Shown: positions 52,696-61,514 of the stretch, in pieces | How positions within the stretch are numbered: position 1 is the first letter of the stretch | Layout of the letters: each line of letters starts with the position of its first letter | Assembly: GCA_020636005.1 (NCBI GenBank) | Contig: JACJYR010000011.1 | Coordinates: forward strand, 1 to 64,000 | From: Lewinellaceae bacterium | GTDB lineage: Bacteria > Bacteroidota > Bacteroidia > Chitinophagales > Saprospiraceae | Length of the DNA: 64,000 nt | Reading direction: 5' to 3' | Made by a program: the position numbers and the translations under genes | The notes under the pieces: model-generated | The model's input: the letters and a program-made list of their open reading frames with translations, nothing else | Database searches by the model: none | What the model was told of the DNA's origin: nothing

Positions 52696-52875
52696 TCACC
52701 TTAATTCCACTCTTGGCACGAGCATCCCCTTGTCGGTGGCGCTTACGTCCAATTGGGCGCTGGCATGGGCGGCTGCCCCGGTGCTATTGATGCTGAGGCT
52801 TTGCTGGATGCTGGATTGACAAAAAGGGGAAAAGGTTGCCAAGAGGCAAAAGGCCAAGGTGAGAAGAATTTTCAT
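52696..52875 (-). pseudogene. 59-codon fragment of a fifth tail-fibre gene
   Basis: Starting at ATG 52875 this frame encodes a signal peptide (MKILLTLAFCLLATFSPFCQ) and the conserved fibre head (SIQQSLSINSTGA, then QLDVSATDKGMLVPR). It then stops after VELR, where intact paralogues continue with MTSAQR. No repeats or S74 domain follow; the AraC gene lies directly beyond. It is either a decayed remnant of a fibre gene removed by deletion or a 5' cassette left by recombination. A short secreted peptide could still be made. Confidence 0.78.
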
Positions 52876-53214
52876 AAAGATGGAATTAAGATGTAAATCC
52901 CAAACCTAAGGAGACCTATTCACCCTTGCAATAGGGCCTTTTTGGAATTTATTTTTCTTCCGCAATGCACACTCCTCGTAGTGCCGGTTGGCAAACCGGC
53001 AGGAGCGGTATCGGTTTTCAATGGGAAGACCCGGCACCAACGGACTGGTAAACCGTTGCGCCGATTTTTCATTTTATGCCACCGATTGGCTATATTGCTT
53101 GCCCCTTCATATATCACAAATAGTTTAGTGTCTTTTTCTGACAGTGCCTCTGCCATTATGGGGCAAGGGGGGAGGCGTCAAAAAAAGGGCGCTAAACAGT
53201 TACAAACCTTTTAG
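52876..53214. other. Spacer between fibre fragment and the plus-strand fibre gene
   Basis: No gene is supported. It contains two small palindromes, TGCCGGTT/AACCGGCA (52982-53001) and CAACGG/CCGTTG (53038-53058), and a promoter-like sequence (53099-53128). It separates divergent transcription units. Confidence 0.5.
53099..53128 (+). promoter_or_regulatory. Possible promoter of the plus-strand fibre gene
   Basis: TTG (53099-53101), then 19 nt, then TAGTTTAG (53121-53128), which differs from TAnnTTTG at one position. It lies 87 bp upstream of the ATG, with an AT-rich spacer. Confidence 0.4.
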
Positions 53215-55503
53215 ATGAAAAAAATTAACAAAATGAAAACAATCATCATTTTCTTTTTGCCTGCTTTCCTGCTGGCATCCACCAACCTTTTTTCACAAGC
53301 CACCAATAGTTTCCAGTTGCCCACGGGCGTAAACCCCGATGGCTCGCCGCCCGACGGCAGCGCCATGCTGGACGTGCAGTCCACCACTAAAGGGATGCTC
53401 GTACCCCGTATGACCTCGGCGCAGCGGGCGGCAATTGCCTCGCCCGCCACCGGCTTGCTGGTGTTCGACACGGACACGGGCGGCTTCTGGTACTACAATG
53501 GCACGGGCTGGGCCGACCTCTCCGCCCCGGCCGGAACGGCCGATGCCGATGGAGACACGAGGATGCAGATGGAGGAAACTGCCGACGAGGACATTATCCG
53601 CTTTGACTTGGGCGGCACGGAGCAATTTGTGATGGACGGCCCCCGGCTGGGGGTCATGAACAGCGGCCATTCCGTGTTCATCGGCGATGGGGCGGGGGCC
53701 AATGACGACCTCTCGGACAACCGGAACGTGGCGGTGGGCGATTCGGCCCTGTACAACAACGGGGCGGGTGCGACTTCATCATTGCAATCAATTCTCAATA
53801 CCGCCATCGGTTCCAAAGCGCTTTACAGCAACACCACGGGCAGTTCCAATACAGCGAACGGAGCAGAAGCGCTTTTTAACAACACCACTGGCAATTCCAA
53901 TACAGCGAACGGGAAGCTTGCGCTATTCAACAACACCACGGGCGGTTCCAATACAGCAAACGGAGCAGCAGCGCTTTTCAGCAACACCCTGGGCATTTAC
54001 AATACAGCGAACGGGGTAGTTGCGCTTTATTCCAACACCACGGGCAGTTCCAATACAGCGAACGGGGCGAGTGCGCTTACTTACAACACCACTGGCGATT
54101 TCAACACTGCAAACGGGGCCTTATCGCTTTTTGCCAATACCACGGGCATTTACAATACAGCAAACGGGACAAATGCGCTTTTTGCCAACACGACCGGAAG
54201 CTCCAATGTGGGCATTGGCACCAGTGCATTGCGCAGGAACACTACCAGGTCCAACCTTGTGGCAGTGGGCGATTCGGCCCTGTACAACAACGGGGTAGGT
54301 GCGACTTTATCATTTCACTCAACTCGCAACACCGCCATCGGTTCCAAAGCGCTATATTCCAACACCACCGGCTACTACAACACCGCCAATGGACAGAATG
54401 CGCTATATTCCAACACCACCGGAATCTCCAACACCGCCAATGGATTGAATGCGCTGTATTCCAACACCACCGGCTCCTCCAACACCGCCAATGGGAGGGA
54501 AGCGCTGTATAACAACACCACCGGCAGCTCTAACACCGCCAACGGGGTAAGTGCGCTATATTCCAACACCATCGGCTCCTACAACACCGCCAATGGAGAG
54601 TCTGCGCTATATTCCAACACCACCGGAATCTCCAATGTGGCCATTGGTAAATATGCCCTCTACTTGAACACTGACCGCTCCAACCTCGTGGCAGTGGGCG
54701 ATTCGGCCCTGTACAACAACGGGGTGGGGGCGACTTTATCATATCACTCAACGCTCAACACCGCCATTGGTTCCAAAGCGCTATATTCCAACACCGCCGG
54801 CTACTACAACACCGCCAATGGAGAGTCTGCGCTATATTCCAACACCACTGGCTTCTCCAATACCGCCATTGGTTCCAAAGCGCTATATTCCAACACCACC
54901 GGCTCTTTAAACACCGCGAATGGGCGCCTTGCCTATTTTACCAATGGCGGTTTGGATAACACCACCTGCATCGGCTACTTTTCCGGCGGCATCAGCAACG
55001 TCAGCAACCGCATCGAAATCGGCAACACCAGCGTCTCCTTCATCGGCGGGCAGGTGGGCTGGAGCACCTATTCCGATGCCCGCATCAAAACGCAGGTGCA
55101 GGAAAACGTGCCGGGGCTTGCCTTCATATCCAGACTGCGCCCCGTCACCTACCACCTCGACATCCACAAGCAGAACGACCTCTGTTTCCGGGGCAAAAAG
55201 GAAATCAGCGAGTGGGAAAGCATGTACGACATCGAACAAAAACAGATGACAGGCTTTATCGCCCAAGAGGTGGAGGCGGCGGCGAACGAGGTCGGCTACG
55301 ATTTCAGCGGCGTGGAAAAAGCGGCGGACGAGGTGGGGATGTACAGCGTGCGCTATTCGTTGTTCGTAGCGCCGCTGGTGAAGGCGGTGCAGGAGCAACA
55401 GGCCGTCATTGAAACGCAAAAAGGGGAGATTGAAGATTTGAAAACGCAACTTGCCAACATCACCGATGCCCTGCATGGGGCAGGAATTGCCGTTGAAAAG
55501 TAG
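53215..55503 (+). CDS. Tail-fibre-like repeat protein with S74 chaperone domain, 762 aa
   Basis: The start may be 53215 or the ATG at 53233, six codons later; both precede a signal peptide (TIIIFFLPAFLLASTNLFSQ). The conserved head (AMLDVQSTTKGMLVPRMTS ... FWYYNGTGW, about 45-105) is followed by about 25 17-residue repeats (NTTGSSNTANGASAL). Three RSNLVAVGDSALYNNGVG-type modules interrupt them. The S74 domain (about 625-730; YSDARIKTQVQENVPGLAFI, MTGFIAQEVEAAANEVGYDF) and a coiled coil (EQQAVIETQKGEIEDLKTQL) end the protein. At the DNA level the repeats have a 51-bp period. It is the only family member on the plus strand. A trimeric cell-surface fibre is inferred from S74 and phage-fibre biology. 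Confidence 0.87.
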   Translation: MKKINKMKTIIIFFLPAFLLASTNLFSQATNSFQLPTGVNPDGSPPDGSAMLDVQSTTKGMLVPRMTSAQRAAIASPATGLLVFDTDTGGFWYYNGTGWADLSAPAGTADADGDTRMQMEETADEDIIRFDLGGTEQFVMDGPRLGVMNSGHSVFIGDGAGANDDLSDNRNVAVGDSALYNNGAGATSSLQSILNTAIGSKALYSNTTGSSNTANGAEALFNNTTGNSNTANGKLALFNNTTGGSNTANGAAALFSNTLGIYNTANGVVALYSNTTGSSNTANGASALTYNTTGDFNTANGALSLFANTTGIYNTANGTNALFANTTGSSNVGIGTSALRRNTTRSNLVAVGDSALYNNGVGATLSFHSTRNTAIGSKALYSNTTGYYNTANGQNALYSNTTGISNTANGLNALYSNTTGSSNTANGREALYNNTTGSSNTANGVSALYSNTIGSYNTANGESALYSNTTGISNVAIGKYALYLNTDRSNLVAVGDSALYNNGVGATLSYHSTLNTAIGSKALYSNTAGYYNTANGESALYSNTTGFSNTAIGSKALYSNTTGSLNTANGRLAYFTNGGLDNTTCIGYFSGGISNVSNRIEIGNTSVSFIGGQVGWSTYSDARIKTQVQENVPGLAFISRLRPVTYHLDIHKQNDLCFRGKKEISEWESMYDIEQKQMTGFIAQEVEAAANEVGYDFSGVEKAADEVGMYSVRYSLFVAPLVKAVQEQQAVIETQKGEIEDLKTQLANITDALHGAGIAVEK

Positions 55504-55542
55504 GTGCCTGACATCGGCATCTGTAACGATTGTAGATAATCC

Positions 55543-55676
55543 AAGTTGCGGACGTGGTTGATAGGAGGTTTTAAAATGTTGATAATAAGTTGATTTCATA
55601 TCAGTGGACGCCAAAATCAACCTGGATAAACCTTTTATCAACCTCCTATCAACCAAAAAAAACTCATCCGCAACTT
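55543..55676. repeat. Interrupted inverted repeat
   Basis: AAGTTGCGGA (55543-55552) and GTTGATAGGAGGTT (55557-55570) are matched by AACCTCCTATCAAC (55640-55653) and TCCGCAACTT (55667-55676). The two arm segments are separated by 4 nt on the left and 13 nt on the right. Confidence 0.6.
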
Positions 55677-55730
55677 GAGTTAGATAGTCTTTACTTGCGC
55701 CAACGGGGGAAAACATGACGCCAGCGGCGT

Positions 55731-55850
55731 GCCTGAAAATGTTGGTTGCATGCCTTCGTGTGGAAGTTAGGTGCTTGGAAATGTTGGTTGGATGCTTGCG
55801 TGTGGAAGCTGGGTGCCTGAAAATGTTGGTGGGATGCTTGCGTGTGGTGA
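55731..55850. repeat. 42-bp tandem repeat, nearly three copies
   Basis: Units start at 55731, 55773 and 55815 and share GAAATGTTGGTTG and GCTTGCGTGTGGAAG cores with a few substitutions. The last copy is truncated after GCGTGTGG, directly before the terminator. Confidence 0.75.
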
Positions 55851-55851
55851 A

Positions 55852-55887
55852 AAATGCCCAGTGCGTTAAACCACACACTGGGCATTT
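55852..55887. terminator. Bidirectional intrinsic terminator
   Basis: A perfect 12-bp stem AAATGCCCAGTG / CACTGGGCATTT with a 12-nt loop is followed by GTTTTTT on the plus strand and by TTTTCACC on the other. It serves the two convergent fibre genes. Confidence 0.85.
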
Positions 55888-55932
55888 GTTTTTTAAGCAT
55901 TTTATCAACTTGCGTTAGGCTTTGACCCACTT

Positions 55933-58239
55933 TCATTTTTCTACCGCAATGCCCGCCCCGGCGAGGGCGGCGGTGATTTTGTCGAGTTGCGAGCGAAGGG
56001 CGGCGTTTTCTGCCTTGAGCGCCTCCATTTCCGTCTTATCTGCTTGCCGGGCATCATTCAGTTCCTGCACCGATTTCACGAGCGGCACGACGAACTCTGC
56101 GTAGCGCAAACTGTACAACCCCTTGCCTTCTTTCGGCGCAACGACCCCGCTGAAATCGTAGCCCGCTGCCTGTGCCGCCGCCTCGACTTCCTGCGCCAGA
56201 AAGCCCGTCATCCTGATTTTTTCGATGTCGAATTTCCCAGGGTAAAAGGCGCTCGTGTCCCGGATGCCAGGGTTGGCGATGTTCCATTGTTTTTGTTGGT
56301 CAATGTTGTAGGTGACCGGGTTGAGCTTTGTGATAAAGGCAAGCCCAGGCACGTTTTGTTTGACGTTGGTTTTCATGCGGGCATCGCTGTAGGTGCCAAA
56401 GCCCACCTGTCCGGCAATGCTGGTCACACTGGTATTCCCGACGTTGATGTGGTTGGTCTGCGTGGTGGCAAAGCCTGCACCGTTGCCGAGGCAGGTAACG
56501 TTGGACACGTTGTTCGGAGTGTTTTTGCCTGCCCCATTACCCAACGAAGTGTTGAAGCTGCTCGTGCTGTTATCCCTCAACGCCTCTTCCCCAAGGGCCA
56601 CATTGAAATTCCCGGAGGTATTGCTGTACAGCGCACTCTCCCCAACGGCGGTATTGTTATCGCCGGTGTTGTTGGTGTAAAGTGCGAAAAACCCGACCGC
56701 CGTGTTCAAGTCTCCATTGGTGTTGTTTCGGAGAGAACTCATCCCAACGGCGGTGTTTTGAATACCTGCGGTGTTCTGGGTGAGCGCCGTCGTTCCGAAG
56801 GCAGTGTTGTTGCCAGCCGTATTTTTTTTCAATGCTTCAAACCCAACGGCCGTATTGTTTCCCGAAGACACATTGAAAGAAAGTGCATCAACGCCCATAG
56901 CTGTATTCATAGTCCCGGTGGTGTTGCTTATCAAAGCATAGTTTCCGATGGCCGTATTATTATTGCCGTTGGTATTGAACCGCAAGGCCAAAGACCCCAC
57001 AGCGGTGTTCAGATAGCCATTGTTGAACCGGAGCGAACCGCTCCCCACGGCGGTATTGCCAAAACCACTGGTATTGTCATACAATGTTTCCTCGCCCACG
57101 GCGGTATTGTTGGTTCCATAAGTGTCGGAATAAAGCGCTGAATACCCAACGGCGGTGTTGCCGTCATTTGCGACATGCGAAAAAAGCGCAAGGTAGCCGA
57201 CCGCCGTGCATTTGCTCGCCGTGTTGCTGGAAAGCGCCCCTGTCCCAATGGCCGTGTTTTCATTGCCGGTGATGTTGCTGAACAAGGCAGAGTTGCCTAT
57301 TGCTGTGTTGTTTATGCCCGTTGTGTTTTGTTGCAAGGAGTAAGCACCGTAGGCCGTGCTGCCCGCCCCGGTCGTGTTGCTGAACAGGGAGTAGGTGCCC
57401 ATGGCCGTGTTCTCGTTCCCGTTCGTGTTGGCGTACAAAGTCTTGAAACCGATGGCGGTATTCCCTGCGCCGGAGGTATCGGCAAACATCGAGTAAGTCC
57501 CCACGGCGGTGTTTTCGTTGCCTGACTTGTTGTTGAACAGCGAATAGCTCCCGACGGCGGTGTTCTGCCCTCCGGTCTTGTTCGATAACAGGGCAGAGAT
57601 GCCGTTGGCCGTGTTTTCGTTGCCGGTGGTGTTCATCAAAAGGGCAGCCGTTCCTGTGGCGGTATTGCTGGAGCCGGTGGTATTGTTGGTCGCTGCTGCA
57701 TTGCCAATAGCGGTGTTTGCATTGCCTGTGGTATTGGCTTTGCCAGCGTCTTTGCCTACAAAGGTATTGCCCTGTGGGTTGAGCATTTCGAGCCGGGGCG
57801 CACCGTTGGCGTTTTTGCGCAGCACCATGTTTTCCGTGCCGCCGAGGTCGAAGCGGATAATGTCCTCGTTGGACGATTCTTCGGTCTGCACTTTGGTGTT
57901 GTTGTCAGCGTCGGCAATGGAGGAGGTGGCAGGTATCGCCGTCAAAGCCTGCCAGGCGTTCCCATTGTAGAACCAAAAGCTGCCACCGCCGAGGGCAGGC
58001 GGGGTGGGTATTTCATAGACCAGCAAACCGTTGGCGGGCGAGGCAATGGCCGTTCGTTGTGCGCTCGTCATGCGGGGCACGAGCATGCCTTTGTCGGTGG
58101 CGCTCACGTCCAATTGGGCGCTGGCGGCGGGGGCAGCGCTGGTGCTGTTGACGCTGGTGGGTTGCTGGATGTTGGATTGGGAGAACAGGGAGGTTGCCAA
58201 AAGACAGAGCAGGAAAGAAAGTAAAACCGTTGTTTTCAT
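55933..58239 (-). CDS. Tail-fibre-like repeat protein with S74 chaperone domain, 768 aa
   Basis: Signal peptide (VLLSFLLCLLATSLFSQ), then the conserved head (SNIQQPTSVN, AQLDVSATDKGMLVPRMTS, GGSFWFYNGNAW; to about 100). A long series of 17-residue repeats follows (NNTAVGxxALxxNT). The C-terminal S74 domain (about 625-730; YSDARMKTNVKQNVPGLAFI, MTGFLAQEVEAAAQAAGYDF) and a coiled coil (ALKAENAALRSQLDKITAAL) end the protein. The RSNLVAVGD modules found in two relatives are absent. The S74 domain and coiled coil closely resemble those of the 53215 and 58610 proteins. The product is predicted to be secreted and to form trimers; the ligand is unknown. A palindromic element lies upstream. Confidence 0.88.
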   Translation of the reverse strand: MKTTVLLSFLLCLLATSLFSQSNIQQPTSVNSTSAAPAASAQLDVSATDKGMLVPRMTSAQRTAIASPANGLLVYEIPTPPALGGGSFWFYNGNAWQALTAIPATSSIADADNNTKVQTEESSNEDIIRFDLGGTENMVLRKNANGAPRLEMLNPQGNTFVGKDAGKANTTGNANTAIGNAAATNNTTGSSNTATGTAALLMNTTGNENTANGISALLSNKTGGQNTAVGSYSLFNNKSGNENTAVGTYSMFADTSGAGNTAIGFKTLYANTNGNENTAMGTYSLFSNTTGAGSTAYGAYSLQQNTTGINNTAIGNSALFSNITGNENTAIGTGALSSNTASKCTAVGYLALFSHVANDGNTAVGYSALYSDTYGTNNTAVGEETLYDNTSGFGNTAVGSGSLRFNNGYLNTAVGSLALRFNTNGNNNTAIGNYALISNTTGTMNTAMGVDALSFNVSSGNNTAVGFEALKKNTAGNNTAFGTTALTQNTAGIQNTAVGMSSLRNNTNGDLNTAVGFFALYTNNTGDNNTAVGESALYSNTSGNFNVALGEEALRDNSTSSFNTSLGNGAGKNTPNNVSNVTCLGNGAGFATTQTNHINVGNTSVTSIAGQVGFGTYSDARMKTNVKQNVPGLAFITKLNPVTYNIDQQKQWNIANPGIRDTSAFYPGKFDIEKIRMTGFLAQEVEAAAQAAGYDFSGVVAPKEGKGLYSLRYAEFVVPLVKSVQELNDARQADKTEMEALKAENAALRSQLDKITAALAGAGIAVEK

Positions 58240-58390
58240 TGAATAGGTGTTAATTGGCGAATCTGCCGTTCAAATGTACTTGCATGTTCTTGATGCTCAA
58301 TGCCTTGTACTTCCGGTGGCCCACATATATTTTTACTGCTGCCGTACTGTCGTTCCAAGATGGCCGGGAAACATGAGTCATCCCTAATTT

Positions 58391-58553
58391 TCAACCCACG
58401 ATTTTAATCGTGGGCAGGAGCGGAAACTTGATATAAAAACCGTTTTAACGGTTTCTCGCAGTGGCTGAATGCCAGGAGTGGCAAGAGAAAACGGTTAAAA
58501 CCGTTTTGATTAGCTACTTTATGCTAAACCCCACGATCAAAATCGTGGGTTGA
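58391..58553. repeat. Composite palindromic element in the 58240-58609 spacer
   Basis: Four palindromes are arranged symmetrically: CCCACGATT/AATCGTGGG (58395-58414), AAACCGTT/AACGGTTT (58437-58454), AAAACGGTT/AACCGTTTT (58488-58507) and CCCACGAT/ATCGTGGG (58530-58549). The whole block could fold into a large cruciform. The same two palindrome families make up the element at 5570-5722 in a different order. No gene is seen in the rest of this 370-bp spacer. Confidence 0.65.
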
Positions 58554-58609
58554 AAGCAGGAGTCTGAATTATTATCAAAAATTCGGGACGGCTCATGTAA
58601 GCCCGTCAT

Positions 58610-61093
58610 TTATCTTTCTACCATAATATCTGCGCCTTGCAGGGCGGCGGTGATTTTGTCGAGTTGGGATTTCAGGGCAGCGTTTTCTGTTTCAACGTGC
58701 TTCAGTTTTGCAATTTCCAATTTCAAATTTCCAATTTCCACTCCGAGGTCTCGGAGCAGGCTTTGTTGCTCCTGCACCGCCTTCACCAAACTCGGCACGA
58801 ACTGGCTGTAAGCAACGCTGTAATTGTCCGTCGGGTTTTTCGGCGCATTCACCCCGTCGAAGTCGTAGCCTATTTGCCGGGCCAGCGCCTCCACTTCCTG
58901 CGCCACAAAGCCGGTGTGGACGAAAGACTTGTCTTTGGCGGCCTGTTCCGCAGAAGGAATATAGCGCTGGGCAATGCTGTCCGGCATCTGTGCGGTGATG
59001 TGGCGTTGCAGTTTATCGGTGTTGATGCGGTAGGTGACCGGGCGGAGTTGGTTGATAAAGGCCAGCCCCGGCACGTTTTCCTGTAAGTTTTCCTTGAAAC
59101 GCCCGTCGCTGAGGTTGCTCCATGGGGCGTAGCCGCCGATGACGATGCCGCCGATGTTGGCGCCGAGCACGATTTTGTTGTCGGCGTTGGTAATGGCAGA
59201 AGCACCCAGCGAAGAGCCTCCGTTCTGGTTGCCGGTGCTGGTGTTGGCGCTTTCGCCGATGCAGGTGTTCCAACTGCCGCTCGTCAGGGTCTGCATGCTC
59301 AGGGGGCCGACGGCCGTGTTCGAGCTTCCGCTTATATTGTATTGCAAAGCATTTGGGCCGTTGGCCGTGTTGCTGGAGCCGGTGGTGTTGCTGGTCAGGG
59401 CAAAAGAGCCGGTGGCCACGTTGCTGTTGCCCGACAGGTTGGCCTTCAGCGCATTCGACCCCGTGGCGACATTGTACAAAGCACCGCTGCTGTTGAGCAG
59501 GGCTTCGTACCCAATGGCGATGTTGTAGGCCCCGATGCCGTTGGCATTCAATGCCCGGATGCCGATGCCGATGTTCTTGTAACCATTGGAATTGCCGCTG
59601 ATGGCCGAGGTACCGATGGCTATGTTTTCGTACCCGGTGGAGTTGTTTTGCATGGAATTATAGCCGATTGCCACGTTGTCGTTGCCGTCGGTGTTCGATT
59701 GCAGGGCGTTGTTGCTGATGCCGACGTTTTGGTTGCCATTGTTGTTATTATAGAGTGCAAAATTGCCGACTGCCGTATTCCTTGAATTTTTGTTTTTGTA
59801 CAAAGCCGCCAGACCGATGGCCACGTTGCTCAGGCCTGTTTCATTTTCATACAGGGCCTCCTTGCCGATGGCGGTGTTGTTGTTGCCAGTGGTATTAAAA
59901 TACAAAGCCCCGGAACCGGCGGCGGTATTGTTCGAGCCATTGTTGCTGTTCAGCGCCTGGTTGCCAAGCGCCGTGTTGTAGGAGCCGGAAGTATTGGAAA
60001 ACAGGGTGGCAAAACCCAGGGCCGAGTTGTTGCTGCCGGTCTGGTTGAGCAACAGCGAAGAACTGCCAAAGGCAGCGTTGTAGCCCCCCGACTGGTTGTC
60101 CCGCAAAGCCTGCGAACCAAAGGCGCTGTTGTAGGCACCGCCCGTGTTGTTGTACATGCTTTTTTGCCCGAATGCCGAATTGCCATAGCCGGTGGTGTTG
60201 TAAAAAAGTGCCTCGCTTCCAAATGCTGCGTTGAAATATCCGGTCGTGTTGTACGACAAGGATTGAAAGCCGGTGGCTGTATTATCGTTGCCGGTGGTAT
60301 TGGACGACAGGGCGGAACTGCCGGTGGCCGTATTGTTGGAACCTGTTGTGTTGAAATACAAGGCATAAGCGCCCAGTGCAGCATTGTGGTCGCCCGTGCT
60401 GTTGTAGCGCAAGGCCAGCAGTCCCACCGCCGTATTGTCGTAGCCCGTGGTGTTGCCGTTCAGGGAAAAAGCGCCGACCGCCGTATTGTCAAAACCCGTC
60501 GTATTGCTGCCCAGGGCCCCCCGCCCATTGGCCACGTTCAGGTAGCCGCTCGTGTTCGACTGCAAAGCCTCGCTGCCGGCGGCAGTATTCTCGTTGCCGG
60601 TGGTGTTGGCGGCCCCGGCGTTGGTGCCAAGAAAGGTGTTGTTCAGCGGATGGGTCAATTCGAGCCTGGGCGAGCCGCTTGCATTTTTTCGCAAAACCAT
60701 GTTTTCGGCGCCGCCGAGGTCGAACCGGATGATGTTTTCATTTGGAAATTCTTCTGTCTGCACTTTCGTGTCGCTGTCGGCATCTTTAATAAATGAAGTG
60801 ACTCCGCTGCCGCCCGTCAAGTTGAACCAGGTACCGCCGTTGCAGAACCAAAAGCTGCCCGTTGTGATGTCGAAGACCAGCAATCCATTGGCGGGCGAAG
60901 CAATCAAAATACGTTGCGCCGAGGTCATGCGGGGCACGAGTACGCCTTTATCCGTCGCCTGCACGTCGAGCATGGCGCTGGCTGCCGGCGCTGCGCCGTC
61001 AGCGTTGATGCTGGTGGCTTGCTGGATGTTGCTTTGGGAAAAAATAAGCTGCGCTGCCAGCAGGCAGCAGGTGAGAAGAAGGAAGTTTTTCAT
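58610..61093 (-). CDS. Tail-fibre-like repeat protein with S74 chaperone domain, 827 aa
   Basis: The start is set at 61093 (MKNFLLLTCCLLAAQLIFSQ, signal peptide); the frame extends 35 codons further but overlaps the neighbouring gene. The head (SNIQQATSINADGA, AMLDVQATDKGVLVPRMTS, FWFCNGGTW) precedes about 30 repeats of 17 residues (NNTATGSSALSSNTTG). The S74 domain is slightly diverged (LSDGRFKENLQENVPGLAFI; the common SDAR is SDGR), with TGFVAQEVEALARQIGYDFD and a coiled coil. The cut-site Ser is kept. It starts 31 bp after the stop of a small secreted protein gene on the same strand, so the two are probably one unit. A surface fibre is inferred. Confidence 0.87.
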   Translation of the reverse strand: MKNFLLLTCCLLAAQLIFSQSNIQQATSINADGAAPAASAMLDVQATDKGVLVPRMTSAQRILIASPANGLLVFDITTGSFWFCNGGTWFNLTGGSGVTSFIKDADSDTKVQTEEFPNENIIRFDLGGAENMVLRKNASGSPRLELTHPLNNTFLGTNAGAANTTGNENTAAGSEALQSNTSGYLNVANGRGALGSNTTGFDNTAVGAFSLNGNTTGYDNTAVGLLALRYNSTGDHNAALGAYALYFNTTGSNNTATGSSALSSNTTGNDNTATGFQSLSYNTTGYFNAAFGSEALFYNTTGYGNSAFGQKSMYNNTGGAYNSAFGSQALRDNQSGGYNAAFGSSSLLLNQTGSNNSALGFATLFSNTSGSYNTALGNQALNSNNGSNNTAAGSGALYFNTTGNNNTAIGKEALYENETGLSNVAIGLAALYKNKNSRNTAVGNFALYNNNNGNQNVGISNNALQSNTDGNDNVAIGYNSMQNNSTGYENIAIGTSAISGNSNGYKNIGIGIRALNANGIGAYNIAIGYEALLNSSGALYNVATGSNALKANLSGNSNVATGSFALTSNTTGSSNTANGPNALQYNISGSSNTAVGPLSMQTLTSGSWNTCIGESANTSTGNQNGGSSLGASAITNADNKIVLGANIGGIVIGGYAPWSNLSDGRFKENLQENVPGLAFINQLRPVTYRINTDKLQRHITAQMPDSIAQRYIPSAEQAAKDKSFVHTGFVAQEVEALARQIGYDFDGVNAPKNPTDNYSVAYSQFVPSLVKAVQEQQSLLRDLGVEIGNLKLEIAKLKHVETENAALKSQLDKITAALQGADIMVER

Positions 61094-61124
61094 GTGCTGT
61101 TTTATTTTATCAAATATCGAATTG

Positions 61125-61514
61125 TCAATTTCGGGCGAAACCCGCTTCGTCTGGGTCAGGCTCCACCAACACTCGCCCCTCGCAGCCGGTACAAGCACCC
61201 CGGTTGTCTATTTTTTCGGTAAAAAGGCGGGCGCTGCCTGTCAGTGTAAGCGAGGCATTCGGCTGTATTTCAAGGCTGTTCACCTCCACCTCGCCGGACC
61301 GCAGCACCGGGTAGCGCAGCGTGGTCGAGCTCACATCCGGGATGACCACCCGCTGGAACTCGTCTGGCACCCTGCCCAGGCTCCAGTTTTTGTAATAGTG
61401 CCAGTCGGACGCATGTCCGGGAGCGCCGCCCCGCCAGGTGTTGGTGGTTTGTGCACACAGGTTTTGGTGCAGCAAAAACAACAGGTGGAATGCGAAAAAA
61501 ATGGTCGTTTTCAT
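61125..61514 (-). CDS. Small secreted beta-solenoid-like protein
   Basis: 129 residues from the ATG at 61514, which opens with a signal peptide (TIFFAFHLLFLLHQNLCAQ). The longer open frame to 61685 has no support. The body (TNTWRGGAPGHASDWHYYKN, WSLGRVPDEFQRVVIPD, NSLEIQPNASLTLTGSARL) matches the first turns of the beta-solenoid modules seen at the start of many Bacteroidota surface proteins (NTW...NWSxGxVP...VVIP). It contains a CTGC pair near the C-terminus. It precedes the fibre gene by 31 bp. Its role is unknown; it may be a partner or surface cap for the fibre. Confidence 0.7.
   Translation of the reverse strand: MKTTIFFAFHLLFLLHQNLCAQTTNTWRGGAPGHASDWHYYKNWSLGRVPDEFQRVVIPDVSSTTLRYPVLRSGEVEVNSLEIQPNASLTLTGSARLFTEKIDNRGACTGCEGRVLVEPDPDEAGFARN

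Larger units (their letters stand above)
55504..55932. other. Spacer between convergent fibre genes, rich in repeats
   Basis: Contains a long interrupted inverted repeat (55543-55676), a 42-bp minisatellite (55731-55850) and a strong terminator (55852-55887). A frame across the minisatellite on the minus strand repeats every 14 codons (NIFRHPASTRKHPT) but runs antisense into the fibre gene and is not accepted as a gene. Confidence 0.6.

Noticed and set aside
55731..55850. Possible CRISPR-like array
   Set aside because: The 42-bp units are contiguous with no variable spacers and no cas genes nearby: a minisatellite.
54907..55908. 333-codon minus-strand frame ending in the 42-bp minisatellite
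   Set aside because: Most of it is antisense to the S74 end of the plus-strand fibre gene. Only the minisatellite part is repetitive, and no start or signal peptide supports it.
55987..57141. 384-codon plus-strand frame opposite the 768-aa fibre gene
   Set aside because: Periodic because the real gene on the other strand is periodic; no independent evidence.
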